Positions 25,227 through 34,230 of a stretch of 35,396 nt of DNA are shown here, piece by piece. Origin of the DNA: Deltaproteobacteria bacterium (lineage in GTDB: Bacteria > Myxococcota_A > Polyangia > Haliangiales > Haliangiaceae); NCBI GenBank assembly GCA_019237945.1, contig JAFAOG010000407.1, positions 1-35,396 on the forward strand, written 5' to 3'. How positions within the stretch are numbered: the stretch's first letter is position 1; every line of letters begins with the position of its first letter. The translations under genes were made by a program, and so were the position numbers. The notes beneath the pieces are model-generated. The model was given only the letters and a program-made list of their open reading frames with translations, did not search any database and was not told the origin of the DNA.

Positions 25227-27227
25227 GTGACCGTTCATCGCAGCGCGTGCCCGCTCGACTGCCCCGACGCCTGCAGTCTCGCGGTGACCGTCCACGAGGG
25301 CGGCCGCGTGGTCGAGATCACCGGCGACGAGCGCGCGCCGATCACGAACGGCTTCGTGTGCGGCAAGGTCCGCAAGCTCGCGGATCACCTGTACGGCGCC
25401 GATCGCATCCTCCATCCGATGATCCACGGCGAGCGCGTCAGCTGGGAGACCGCGCTCGATCACATCGCGGCGAAGCTGACGCAGATCCGCGACCGCTGGG
25501 GCGGCGCCGCGATCCTGCCGTACCACTATGGCGGCTCGAACGGCTGGCTGACCGAGGGTGCGCTCGCGACGCGCTTCTTCCGGCGCATTCGCGCATCGAT
25601 CCTCGATCGCACGTACTGCGCATCGGCGACGAGCGCGGCGCAAGGAGGCGTCGTCGGCGCGATGCCGGGCGTCATGCTCGAGGACTACGCGCACGCGAAG
25701 CTGATCGTCGTGTGGGGCACCAACCTCCACGCGACCGGCATCCACCTCGTGCCCGTCATCGAGCGCGCGCGCGAGGCGGGGGCCAAGCTCGTCGTCGTCG
25801 ATCCGCGCGCCACGCCGCTCGCCCGCCGCGCCGACCTCCACATCCCGCTGCGCCCCGGCACCGACCTGCCGGTCGCGCTGTCGATCATCCACGCGATGTT
25901 CGAGCGCGGTCACGCCGACCTCGCGTTCCTCGAGCGCCACGCCGCCGAGGTCGACGTGCTGCGGTCGCGCGCCGCCGACTGGTCGCTCGAGGCGGCCGCG
26001 CGCGAGGCCGCGATCGATCCGGCGCTGCTCGATCGCTTCGTCGAGCTGTACGCCGCTTCGTCGCCGGCCGCGATCCGCATCGGCTACGGCCCCGAGCGCA
26101 ACCGCAACGGCGGCAGCGCGATCGCCGCGATCATGGCGATCGCCGCCGTCGGCGGAAAGTTCGGCGTCCGCGGCGGCGGCTTCACGATGAGCAACGGCGA
26201 TTCCGCGCGCTGGAAGGTCACGCCCGAGGCCGCGATCGCCGAGGAGCCGTCGATCGTTCGCCACGTCAACATGGGCAACCTCGCGAGCGCGCTCGCGACG
26301 CTGACCGATCCCCCGATCGCCGCGGTGTTCGTCTACAACTGCAACCCAGCCGCGACCGCGCCCGATCAGGTCGCCGTACTCGAGCAGCTGCGCCGCGACG
26401 ATGTCTTCGTCGTGTGTCACGAGCAGGTGTGGACCGATACGGCGCGACTCGCCGACGTCGTGCTGCCGTCGACGGCGATGCTCGAGCACCGCGAGATCTC
26501 CCGCGGCTACGGCACGATGCGCCTCTACGACGCCAGGCCCGTCGCGACGCCGCCCGGCGAGGCCCGCTCGAACAACCAGGTGTTCGCGGCGCTGCTCGAC
26601 CGCATGGGCCTCGCGAAGCCGGGCGACCCGACGACTGACGACGAGCTCGCGGCCGCGATCTTCGCATCGCACCCCGCCGGCGCCGAGCTGCGCGCCCAGC
26701 TCGACAGCCGCGGCATCGCGACACCGTCGGTCGGCGAGCATCCGATCCCGTTCGTCGACGTGTTCCCGTCGCACCCCGATCGCAAGATCCACCTCGTCCC
26801 GGGCCCGCTCGATCGCGAAGCCGGCGGCCTCTACACGTACAAACGCGACCCCGCTACCTCTGACTATCCGCTCGCCCTGATCTCGCCGGCGCTCGCAACC
26901 CAGATCAGCTCGACGTTCGGCCAGCTGCGCACGGCGCCCGCTCAGCTCGAGCTGGCGGCGGCCGACGCGGCTGCGCGCGGCATCGCGAACGGCGACGCGA
27001 TTCGCGTGTGGAATGCGCGCGGCGAGATCCGCTGCACGGCGAAGATCACGAGCGACCTGCAGCCAGGCACGTGCCTCTTGCCCAAGGGCCTGTGGCACAA
27101 GCACACGTCCAACGGCCACACATCAAACGCGGTGATCCCGGAAGGCTTTGCCGACCTCGGCGGCCAGGTCGCGTGGAACGACGCACGCGTCCAGGTCTCC
27201 AAGGTCGAGACCCAGACCCAGAGTTAA
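25227..27227 (+). CDS. Molybdopterin-dependent oxidoreductase with N-terminal 4Fe-4S site
   Basis: This is a 666-residue member of the DMSO-reductase/formate-dehydrogenase superfamily. The start is GTG 25227, 9 bases after the previous stop. The N-terminal CPLDCPDAC...C (Cys 8, 12, 16, 45) binds a 4Fe-4S cluster. TYCASATSAAQGG (129-141) is in the position of the Mo-ligand loop, and Cys131 aligns by eye with the Cys of NapA-type enzymes. Other marks are VVWGTNLHATG, VVVDPRATPLARRADLHIPLRPGTD, FVYNCNPAATAPDQ and DVVLPSTAMLEHREI. The C-terminal beta-barrel follows (YPLALISPAL... NGDAIRVWNARGEIRCTAKI). There is no Tat signal, so it is probably cytoplasmic. No electron-transfer or membrane subunits and no cofactor genes are nearby, so the substrate cannot be told. 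It is the last gene of the kinase-PEGA run. Confidence 0.9.
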   Translation: MTVHRSACPLDCPDACSLAVTVHEGGRVVEITGDERAPITNGFVCGKVRKLADHLYGADRILHPMIHGERVSWETALDHIAAKLTQIRDRWGGAAILPYHYGGSNGWLTEGALATRFFRRIRASILDRTYCASATSAAQGGVVGAMPGVMLEDYAHAKLIVVWGTNLHATGIHLVPVIERAREAGAKLVVVDPRATPLARRADLHIPLRPGTDLPVALSIIHAMFERGHADLAFLERHAAEVDVLRSRAADWSLEAAAREAAIDPALLDRFVELYAASSPAAIRIGYGPERNRNGGSAIAAIMAIAAVGGKFGVRGGGFTMSNGDSARWKVTPEAAIAEEPSIVRHVNMGNLASALATLTDPPIAAVFVYNCNPAATAPDQVAVLEQLRRDDVFVVCHEQVWTDTARLADVVLPSTAMLEHREISRGYGTMRLYDARPVATPPGEARSNNQVFAALLDRMGLAKPGDPTTDDELAAAIFASHPAGAELRAQLDSRGIATPSVGEHPIPFVDVFPSHPDRKIHLVPGPLDREAGGLYTYKRDPATSDYPLALISPALATQISSTFGQLRTAPAQLELAAADAAARGIANGDAIRVWNARGEIRCTAKITSDLQPGTCLLPKGLWHKHTSNGHTSNAVIPEGFADLGGQVAWNDARVQVSKVETQTQS

Positions 27228-27265
27228 CCCGAACACGCGAACACGCCGCGATCCGGACCCGGATT

Positions 27266-27322
27266 GGCGCGAAAACGCGAAAACGCAAAGACCAACATTT
27301 CGCGTTTTCGTGTTTTCGCGCC
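27266..27322. terminator. Long inverted repeat between convergent genes, likely bidirectional terminator
   Basis: Left arm 27266-27286 (GGCGCGAAAACGC...) and right arm 27302-27322 (...GTTTTCGCGCC) pair over 21 bases with one G-T wobble. An AAA/TTT pairing continues inward past one bulged base. The stem sits between the ends of the molybdopterin gene (27227) and the minus-strand kinase gene (27333). No long T-run follows. The arms also contain the direct repeat GCGAAAAC. Confidence 0.65.
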
Positions 27323-27332
27323 CATCTTCTTC

Positions 27333-28715
27333 TTAGATCAAGAGCGCGATGATGATGCCGATCGCGGTTGCCACTACCGCGGCGACGGCGATCACGACCC
27401 AGCGGCGCGATGGAGCGGGCGGCGCGGTCTGCGCGCGCGGCGGCAACAGCCCGGCGGCCGACGGGAACTGCGGCGGCAGCGAGCCCTGCGCGTACGCGTA
27501 CGGCGGCGTCGACGGCGGCCGCGGCGAGTACGCCGGTCCGTACGACGGCGGCACGCCCTGCATCGACATCGGCGTGCTCGGCGAGTAGTTCGGCGTGAGC
27601 GGGTAGGGCTGCGCCGCCATCTGGTAGCTTGGCGGCGGGGGCAGCGCCGGGATCTGCGCGCTCGGCGATGCGGGCGGCACATCGGCCGCGGGGAGCCGCG
27701 GCACGGTCAGCTGCATCGACAGGCTCGCATCGGCCGCGGGCTGCAGGTCGCTCGAGATCGTGCGCGGCAGCTTGAGCCCGGCGGCCGTCATCATCGGGAT
27801 CTTCGTGCCGCGCAGCCGCTTGAGCACGGCGCGTACGGCGGCGAGCGTCGGCCGATCGTCCGCGCTCTTCGCGAGCATCGCCTCGATCAGCTGCGCGAGC
27901 TCGTCGGGGAGATCGGGCACGCGCGGCGCGAGCGGTGGGACCGGGTCCTCCTGATGCGCGAGCAGCGTATCGACGGAGCTGCCGCGCTTGAACGGCACCG
28001 CGCCTGCGAGCAGCTCGTACGACATCACGCCGAGTGCATAGATGTCGGTGCGGTGATCGACCTGCTCGCCGCGCGCCTGCTCGGGCGACATGTAGACCGG
28101 CGTGCCGAGCACCGAGCCGGTCACCGTCTGGAACTTGCCGCCGCCGCGCACGAGCTTCGCGAGGCCCCAGTCGAGCAGCCGCACCTCGGGCCAGCGGCCC
28201 GGCGTCTCGACCATGAAGACGTTGTCGGGCTTGAGGTCGCGATGGATGATGCCCTTGTCGTGGGCGGCCGACAGTGCCGACGCGGTCTCGTCGATCACGC
28301 ACGCGGCCTCCGCGACGTGCAGTGCACCGCGCTTGAGCTTCGCGCGCAGCGGCTCGCCGTCGAGCAGGTCCATCAGGTAGTAGCTGCGTCCGTCGGGCAG
28401 CTGGCCGAAGTCGTAGATGTCGACGATGTTCGGATGCCCGATCTGATTGACCGCGCGCGCCTCGCGGACGAAACGCTCGACGGCGGCCGGTTCCTTCGAC
28501 AGCTCGGGCTTGAGCACCTTCGCGGCCGCGCGCTTGCCGATCAGCGGATGCGTCGCCGCGTACACGATGCCCATGCCGCCGTGGCCGAGCACGCCGTCGA
28601 TGATGTAGCCGCCGAGCTCGGTGCCGGGACCGAGCCGTTCCGACGTGACGTCGGTCGTCTCTTCATCCGCGACCGCCGCGGACCGTGTCGTCGGCCGCTC
28701 GTCGACGTCCCTCAC
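27333..28715 (-). CDS. Tail-anchored Ser/Thr protein kinase (DWG variant)
   Basis: This is a 460-residue Hanks-type kinase. The kinase domain spans about 36-300: LGHGGMGIVY (43-52), AAAKVL with Lys66, HRDLKPDNV (158-166), DWG in place of DFG (182-184), GTPVYMSPEQ, and DHRTDIYALGV. Mg binding by the Asp should be kept. After it comes a Pro/Ser/Tyr/Gln-rich disordered stretch (about 330-435, with PPPPSYQ and many PxxP). The final residues 438-460 are one hydrophobic helix with nothing beyond it, so the kinase faces the cytoplasm on a C-terminal anchor and has no outside sensor. It lies 21 bases after the next kinase gene and is clearly its paralogue (GKRAA-KVLKP, VNQIGHPNIVDI, SALxAAHDKG). It ends at a long inverted repeat. 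Confidence 0.92.
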   Translation of the reverse strand: MRDVDERPTTRSAAVADEETTDVTSERLGPGTELGGYIIDGVLGHGGMGIVYAATHPLIGKRAAAKVLKPELSKEPAAVERFVREARAVNQIGHPNIVDIYDFGQLPDGRSYYLMDLLDGEPLRAKLKRGALHVAEAACVIDETASALSAAHDKGIIHRDLKPDNVFMVETPGRWPEVRLLDWGLAKLVRGGGKFQTVTGSVLGTPVYMSPEQARGEQVDHRTDIYALGVMSYELLAGAVPFKRGSSVDTLLAHQEDPVPPLAPRVPDLPDELAQLIEAMLAKSADDRPTLAAVRAVLKRLRGTKIPMMTAAGLKLPRTISSDLQPAADASLSMQLTVPRLPAADVPPASPSAQIPALPPPPSYQMAAQPYPLTPNYSPSTPMSMQGVPPSYGPAYSPRPPSTPPYAYAQGSLPPQFPSAAGLLPPRAQTAPPAPSRRWVVIAVAAVVATAIGIIIALLI

Positions 28716-28736
28716 CGTCCCGCGATTGTAGCCCGG

Positions 28737-30032
28737 TCACCGCGCGGTAACGATGGCGAGTGCAACCCCCGCCCCAACCGCCAGCAGGATCGCGAGGATC
28801 AACCAGATCCGGCTCTCGCGCGGCGGCGGTGCCTGCTGGATCGACAGCGGGCTACTGACGCGCGGCGGTGGCGGCGGCAACCCGAGCGTGGTCGACGGAT
28901 GGGCGGCTCCGCCGACGCGCAAGCCCGGTGAGGACATCGCGGGCTGCGACGGCCGGCGCGACGGCTCGACGCTCGGCGGTGGATCCGGCGGCGGCACGAA
29001 CGCGGCATCGGCCTCGGAGACGAGCTTGCGCAGCGCGGGGGATCCGGCCGGTGGCGTCGGCAGCTCCGGGCGCGCCCCGACGGCCGACGGCGACAGCGAG
29101 TCCACCGGCGGCGACGTGCCCATCGCCATCGGCATCCCGACGATCGACAGCGGCGGCAGCGACGGCATCAGTCGCTTGATCACGGCGCGCACCGCCGCGA
29201 GCGATGGCCGGCCGTCGACGTCGCTCGACATCATCGCCTCGACGAGCTGCCGCAGATCGGGCGGCGCGAACGCGAGCGCTTCGCCGGGCGCGCGATCGAA
29301 CGTGCCGTCGGAGAACCGCCGCGGGCGCTTGCCGCACAGGACCTCGAACGACAGCACGCCGAGCGCGTAGACATCGGTCGCTGCACCGACCTCCTTGTCG
29401 CCGCGCAGCTGCTCGGGAGACATGTAGTCGGGCGTGCCGAGCTGCGCGCCGGTCGCGGTACGAAACGCGCGTGTGTTGACGGCTTGCGGCAGCAGCTTCG
29501 CGAGCCCGAAGTCGAGCAGCTTGATGTCGATGCGGCCGGGGTTCGCGACGAGGAACACGTTGTCGGGCTTGAGGTCGCGATGGACGAAGCCCTTGTCGTG
29601 CGCGGCGATCAGCGCGCTCGCGATCTCGTCGATGCAGCTCGCCGCCTCGCGCACGTGCAACGGACCGCGCTTGACGCGCGCGCGCAGCGACTCGCCCTGG
29701 AGCAGGTCCATCACGAGGTAGCGACGGCCATCGCGCAGGCTGCCGAACGCGAAGATGTCGACGATGTTGGGATGGCCGATCTGGTTGACGGAGCGCGCCT
29801 CCTGCAGGAAGCGCTCGACGGTCGCCGGATTGTTCGACAGCGACGGCTTGAGCACCTTGATCGCGGCGCGCTTTCCGATCACGGGATGCGTCGCCGAGTA
29901 CACGACGCCCATGCCACCGCGCCCGAGCTCGCCGTCGATCACGTAGCCGCCGACATCGACGCCCATCAGATCGTCGTGGACGGGCGGGACGTCGACGACA
30001 TCGGTTCTCCGCTTGTCGTCCTGCTCCTCCAC
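28737..30032 (-). CDS. Tail-anchored Ser/Thr protein kinase
   Basis: This is a 431-residue product if started at GTG 30032, 17 bases after the stop of the di-haem gene. The frame is open further back into that gene, and ATG at residue 23 (MGVDVGGY) is another option. Neither has a good ribosome site. The kinase domain is at about 28-290: LGRGGMGVVY (36-45), AAIKVL with Lys59, HRDLKPDNV (151-159), DFG (174-176), GTPDYMSPEQLRG and ATDVYALGV. A Pro/Ser-rich linker (about 305-400) leads to a C-terminal helix, RIWLILAILLAVGAGVALAIVTAR. Like its downstream paralogue it lacks an extracytoplasmic domain. It probably arose by tandem duplication and is co-transcribed with argH-lysA. Confidence 0.9.
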   Translation of the reverse strand: MEEQDDKRRTDVVDVPPVHDDLMGVDVGGYVIDGELGRGGMGVVYSATHPVIGKRAAIKVLKPSLSNNPATVERFLQEARSVNQIGHPNIVDIFAFGSLRDGRRYLVMDLLQGESLRARVKRGPLHVREAASCIDEIASALIAAHDKGFVHRDLKPDNVFLVANPGRIDIKLLDFGLAKLLPQAVNTRAFRTATGAQLGTPDYMSPEQLRGDKEVGAATDVYALGVLSFEVLCGKRPRRFSDGTFDRAPGEALAFAPPDLRQLVEAMMSSDVDGRPSLAAVRAVIKRLMPSLPPLSIVGMPMAMGTSPPVDSLSPSAVGARPELPTPPAGSPALRKLVSEADAAFVPPPDPPPSVEPSRRPSQPAMSSPGLRVGGAAHPSTTLGLPPPPPRVSSPLSIQQAPPPRESRIWLILAILLAVGAGVALAIVTAR

Positions 30033-30049
30033 CTGCGAAGGATTGTAGG

Positions 30050-31363
30050 TCAAAGCGTCATGAGGAACGCGATCAAAGCGTCGCGATCCGACTTCGATGC
30101 CGTCCGGAACGCCTCGCGCGCGGCCATCGCTTCGCCGCCGTGCCACAGGATCGCTTCTTCGAGTGTGCGCGCGCGCCCGTCATGCAGGAACGTCGCCTGC
30201 GTCGCGATCAGCTGCGTGAGACCGATCCCCCACAGCGCCGGCGTGCGCCACTCGCGGCCCGTCGCTTCGAAATCGCGGCGCGAGTCGGTCAGCGAGTCGC
30301 CCATGTCGTGAACGAGGAGGTCGGTGTACGGGTGGATCGTCTGGTGCGAGAGCTCCGGAATCACCGAGTCGCCGGTGACGAGCGTCGGGATGTGACACCC
30401 CGCGCACCCGAAGTCGTGGAAGCGCGTGCGCCCGATGTACGCCTTGCCATTGCGCGGCCCCGATGCCGGCACCGCGATCACGGATGCGAAGAACACGGTC
30501 TGATCGAACTGCGTGTCCGAGACGTCGCGCTGGCCGTCGCTCTCGGGGAACACCTTGTTCGACAGCCCGATGTCGCCCGCGAACGCACCCGCGACCTGCG
30601 CGCGCAGGTTCGGCGCATTCGCCTTCCAGCCGAACCGCCCGACGACCGTCGCGTTCGCGACCGGATCCCACACGTGGTTGATGTGGCCGGAGACGCCGTC
30701 GCCGTCGAGATCGTCGGGATCCGCGAGCGCTTCGAGAGTCGCGTCGTCGATCGCCTCGAGCAGACCGAGGCCGACGATCGCGGGCGCCTCGCGATACGAC
30801 GTCAGGATGTCGGGCGCGAGCAGCTGCCCATCGGGCGTCGTGATCGCGAGGTTCGGTTGCCGGAGCATCGCGACCGTGTTGTCGCCGTACAGCACCGGCT
30901 GCTCTTCCCACGTCAGCGCGGCGTGGATCTCGGGCACCGCGCCGACCGCATGGTCCTGCAGCTGCAAGCCATACTGCGGCACCGGCACGTTGCCGCCTGG
31001 CACATCGGGCGTGCCGTCGACGAGGCTGCATCGGATCAGCGACTGCGAGTTCGCGCCGTTGACGTCGATGTCGAAGTCGTTGCCGATCTGCGACAGCCCG
31101 CGCCCGTTCGACGCGTGGCAACCCGCGCATGCATCGTTGTTGAACAGCGGCCCGAGCTGCGGGGGCTCCCAGTGGAAATCGAACGGACCGCGGCCCGCAT
31201 CGGCCATCTGCAGCTCGTCGGGCGTCAGGTTCGACGCGTAGTGCGTGAACGCGAGCGCGCTGCGATCGTCGACCGTCGTCGCGCCGCCCTGGCGCTCGTC
31301 ACTCTCGGCGTTGTCACCGCACGCGGCAACGCAGACGAGCAATGCGACGGCCCACCGGGTCAC
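30050..31363 (-). CDS. Di-haem oxidoreductase (DUF1111/DHOR type) lipoprotein
   Basis: This is a 437-residue product from GTG 31363, 9 bases after lysA. The N-terminus MTRWAVALLVCVAAC is a lipoprotein signal (Cys15). Two c-type haem sites CAGCH occur at 79-83 and 320-324. Family-like segments are GPLFNNDACAGCHASNGRG, VGLGLLEAIDD, DPDDLDGDGVSGHINHVWD, GRFGWKANAPNLRAQVAGAFAGDIGLSNKVFP, FHDFGCAGCHIPTL, and the end YTDLLVHDMGD... EWRTPALWGIG... FLHDGRARTLEEAILWHGGEA. This matches the DUF1111 (di-haem oxidoreductase, often called putative thiol oxidoreductase) family, related to MauG/cytochrome-c peroxidase. It probably acts in the periplasm, anchored by lipid. The partner and substrate are unknown, and its place between lysA and kinase genes gives no clue. 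Confidence 0.9.
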   Translation of the reverse strand: MTRWAVALLVCVAACGDNAESDERQGGATTVDDRSALAFTHYASNLTPDELQMADAGRGPFDFHWEPPQLGPLFNNDACAGCHASNGRGLSQIGNDFDIDVNGANSQSLIRCSLVDGTPDVPGGNVPVPQYGLQLQDHAVGAVPEIHAALTWEEQPVLYGDNTVAMLRQPNLAITTPDGQLLAPDILTSYREAPAIVGLGLLEAIDDATLEALADPDDLDGDGVSGHINHVWDPVANATVVGRFGWKANAPNLRAQVAGAFAGDIGLSNKVFPESDGQRDVSDTQFDQTVFFASVIAVPASGPRNGKAYIGRTRFHDFGCAGCHIPTLVTGDSVIPELSHQTIHPYTDLLVHDMGDSLTDSRRDFEATGREWRTPALWGIGLTQLIATQATFLHDGRARTLEEAILWHGGEAMAAREAFRTASKSDRDALIAFLMTL

Positions 31364-31372
31364 CCCGGTAGC

Positions 31373-32629
31373 TTACGCCAGGCGCTCGCCGGCGAGCAGA
31401 TGCTCGTAACTCTCGCGGGCCCGGATCACGGTGAAAGATGCCCCGTCGACGAGGACTTCCGCCGCGCGCGGCCGCGAGTTGTAGTTCGACGACATCGCCG
31501 CACCATACGCACCCGCCGCCCCGATACACAGAAGTTCCCCTGCATCGAGCGTCGGCAGCGCGCGGTCGCGTGCGAAGAAATCGCCCGTCTCGCAGATCGG
31601 GCCGACGACGTCCGTCGGGCACACCTCGCGATCCGGCCGCTCGACGGGACGGATCGGGTGATACGAGTTGTAGAGCGCGGGCCGCATCAGGTCGTTCATC
31701 GCGGCGTCGACGATCGTGAAGTGCTTCGCCTCGTTGTTCTTGCGATAGAGGACGCGCGTGATCAGCGCCCCGGCGCCGCCGACGATCACGCGACCCGGCT
31801 CGGTGACGAGCTTGATGCCGAGCGACGAGAGCGGCGCGAGACCGGCGCGCACGGCCTGGCCGTACTCGGCGGGCGACGGGACGGTGTCGCCCTTGCCGTA
31901 GTCGATGCCGAGGCCGCCGCCGATGTCGACGTGGGTGATCTTGATGCCGTCCTTGCCGAGGCCCTGGACGAGCTCGACGAGCCGCGCGATCGCATCCGAG
32001 AACGGCGACGTCTTCGTCAGCTGGCTGCCGATGTGACAGTCGACGCCGACGACGTGGAGGCCCGGGCGACCCGCCGCCTCGCGGAACAGCCCGCGCGCCT
32101 CCGCCATCGCGACGCCGAACTTGTTCTGCTTGAGGCCGGTCGAGATGTACGGATGCGTCTCCGGATCGACGTCGGGGTTGACGCGGATCGAGATGCGCGC
32201 GCGCTTGCCGACCGACTGCGCGACGCGATCGAGCACGGCGAGCTCCTCGGCCGATTCGATGTTGAAGCAGCCGATGCCGGCGTCGAGCGCGATCTTCATC
32301 TCGCCCTCGGTCTTGCCGACGCCCGAGAACACGACGCTCGACGCGACACCACCCGCGCGCAGCCAGCGATACAGCTCGCCGGCCGACACGATGTCCGCGC
32401 CCGCGCCGAGCTGGACGAGCACACCGAGCACGCCGAGCGTCGAGTTCGCCTTCACCGCGTAGCAGATCTCGTGGGGAATCCCCTCGAGCGCGGCATCGAA
32501 CGCGCGATAGGCACGCTCGATCTCACCGCGGCTATAGACGTAGACCGGCGTGCCGACGTCGGCGGCGATCTTCGCAAGCGGAACGTCTTCGCAGTACAGC
32601 TCGTGAGCGTGGTAGTCGAACGCGGGCAT
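31373..32629 (-). CDS. lysA: Diaminopimelate decarboxylase LysA
   Basis: LysA is a PLP enzyme converting meso-diaminopimelate to L-lysine. The product is 418 residues, the usual length. The PLP Lys is in [10 protein letters not shown] (Lys60). Further marks are [110 protein letters not shown] and [24 protein letters not shown]. The start ATG 32629 lies 9 bases after the argH stop. It draws on the same diaminopimelate pool that the MurE-F ligase uses for cell wall. Confidence 0.96.
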   Translation of the reverse strand: MPAFDYHAHELYCEDVPLAKIAADVGTPVYVYSRGEIERAYRAFDAALEGIPHEICYAVKANSTLGVLGVLVQLGAGADIVSAGELYRWLRAGGVASSVVFSGVGKTEGEMKIALDAGIGCFNIESAEELAVLDRVAQSVGKRARISIRVNPDVDPETHPYISTGLKQNKFGVAMAEARGLFREAAGRPGLHVVGVDCHIGSQLTKTSPFSDAIARLVELVQGLGKDGIKITHVDIGGGLGIDYGKGDTVPSPAEYGQAVRAGLAPLSSLGIKLVTEPGRVIVGGAGALITRVLYRKNNEAKHFTIVDAAMNDLMRPALYNSYHPIRPVERPDREVCPTDVVGPICETGDFFARDRALPTLDAGELLCIGAAGAYGAAMSSNYNSRPRAAEVLVDGASFTVIRARESYEHLLAGERLA

Positions 32630-32638
32630 GGGCCGGTT

Positions 32639-34015
32639 CTACCCCAGCTCCGCCTCGATGCGTGCGATCTCTGCAAGCACTCGCTCGCGCGCGGGCCCAC
32701 CGACGACATCGCGGCGGTCGATTGCCCGGGCCGGGTCGAGCCAGTCGCGCACGTCGTCGGCAAACGCAGGATGAGCGGCACGAAGCTCGTCGAGCGCGAG
32801 TGAGCCCAGCTCGCGACTCCCGGCGACGCGCACGAGATGCCCGGCGACGTCGTGCGCCTCGCGAAACGGCACGCCCTTCGTCACGAGATAATCGGCGACC
32901 TCCGTCGCGACGAGGTGGCCCTTCGCGATCGCGGCGCTCATCCGGTCGCGATCGAACTGCAACGAAGCGACCATCCCGCGCGCGACCTCGAGGCACGCGA
33001 GCACGGTCTCGACCGCGTCGTAGAGCGGCTCCTGCGTCTCCTGGAGGTCCTTGTTGTAGGCGAGCGGCAAGCCCTTGACGATCGTGACGAGCGCGACCCA
33101 GTCCCCGACGACACGGCCGGCCTTGCCGCGCACCAGCTCCGCGAGGTCGGGGTTCATCTTCTGCGGCATCAGCGAGCTGCCCGAGCAGTACGCCTCGCCG
33201 ACCTTCGCGAAGCCGAACTCCTGCGACGTCCACAGCACGAGCTCCTCGCCGAGTCGCGACAGATGCACCTGCACGAGCGCGCACGCCGACACGAGCTCGA
33301 TCGCGAAGTCGCGATCGCCGACCGCATCGAGCGAGTTGCGCGTGACCTCGGAGAACCCGAGCTGCTGCGCGACGCGCTCGCGGTCGATCCGGTGCGGCGT
33401 TGCGGCGAGCGCGCCCGAGCCGAGCGGCGACTCGTCGGTGCGGTGGGCGGCATCGGCGACGCGGCCGCGGTCGCGCGACAGCATCGCGTCGTACGCGAGC
33501 AGGTGATGCGCGAGCCGCACCGGCTGGGCGCGCTGCAGGTGCGTGTACCCGGGCAGCAGCGTGTCGACGTGCGACTTCGCCTGCGTGACGAGCGCGCCGC
33601 GCAGCGCATCGATCGCGACGATGATCGCCTCCGCCTGCGCGAGTGCGTAGAGCCGCAGATCGAGCGCGACCTGATCGTTGCGCGAGCGCGCGGTGTGGAG
33701 ACGGCGGCCGGCGTCGCCGATCTCGTCGATCAGCCGCGCCTCGACGTTCATGTGGACGTCCTCGAGCGCGTCGTCCCACGTCAGCTCGCCGCTCGCGAGG
33801 CGCGCCTCGACCTTGCGCAGGCCATCGCGGATCGCGGCCGCATCCGCGACGCTGATGATGCCCTGTGCGGCGAGCATCTCGGCGTGCGCGATCGATCCGG
33901 CGACATCGTGCGGGAGCAGCCGGCGATCGAACTCGACACTCGCGTTGAGGGCGGCCGCGGTGGGATCGAGCGCGCCTTCGAAACGACGGCCCCGTGCGCC
34001 TTTGGCTCCGGACAT
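32639..34015 (-). CDS. argH: Argininosuccinate lyase ArgH
   Basis: ArgH splits argininosuccinate to arginine and fumarate, the last step of arginine synthesis. The product is 458 residues from ATG 34015. The open frame runs 33 codons further upstream, but family alignment begins at [24 protein letters not shown], so the inner ATG was chosen. Marks are [38 protein letters not shown] (about 87-123), [27 protein letters not shown], and the fumarase/lyase signature [12 protein letters not shown] (279-290). argH and lysA commonly lie together in other bacteria, and here they lead a five-gene minus-strand run. Confidence 0.95.
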   Translation of the reverse strand: MSGAKGARGRRFEGALDPTAAALNASVEFDRRLLPHDVAGSIAHAEMLAAQGIISVADAAAIRDGLRKVEARLASGELTWDDALEDVHMNVEARLIDEIGDAGRRLHTARSRNDQVALDLRLYALAQAEAIIVAIDALRGALVTQAKSHVDTLLPGYTHLQRAQPVRLAHHLLAYDAMLSRDRGRVADAAHRTDESPLGSGALAATPHRIDRERVAQQLGFSEVTRNSLDAVGDRDFAIELVSACALVQVHLSRLGEELVLWTSQEFGFAKVGEAYCSGSSLMPQKMNPDLAELVRGKAGRVVGDWVALVTIVKGLPLAYNKDLQETQEPLYDAVETVLACLEVARGMVASLQFDRDRMSAAIAKGHLVATEVADYLVTKGVPFREAHDVAGHLVRVAGSRELGSLALDELRAAHPAFADDVRDWLDPARAIDRRDVVGGPARERVLAEIARIEAELG

Positions 34016-34129
34016 GCCGCGCAGTCTACAACGCAGACGCTGCGCGCCATGCATGGGGCAGAACCGTCGCATTCGTGCGACAGCCCACCACCTGATTTCC
34101 GCTGCTCCGCGCACGGTCTCCGTCGAGAC

Positions 34130-34157
34130 GGACGTCCGCCGCGCGGACTGTCCGCGC
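34130..34157. promoter_or_regulatory. Paired GGAC/GTCC palindromes between argH and the Met-rich gene
   Basis: GGACGTCC (34130-34137) and GCGCGGAC-T-GTCCGCGC (34141-34157) are perfect inverted repeats sharing the GGAC/GTCC half site, 3 bases apart. They lie in the 215-base divergent gap, about 75 bases before the Met-rich start and 115 bases before argH. They could be an operator for either gene or RNA stems. In a GC-rich genome chance is not excluded. Confidence 0.4.
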
Positions 34158-34230
34158 TAGCGGAGGAAACGACCGCGGCGACCAGCGGTACTCTTGCGCC
34201 ATTTCTCGCCGCCCATAGGATGCGGTCATC

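Noticed and set aside
24534..27119. Long minus-strand frame (about 860 codons) opposite the PEGA and molybdopterin genes, and similar plus-strand frames over lysA/argH and murC
   Set aside because: Compositional shadows. The opposite strand carries clear catalytic motifs in each case.
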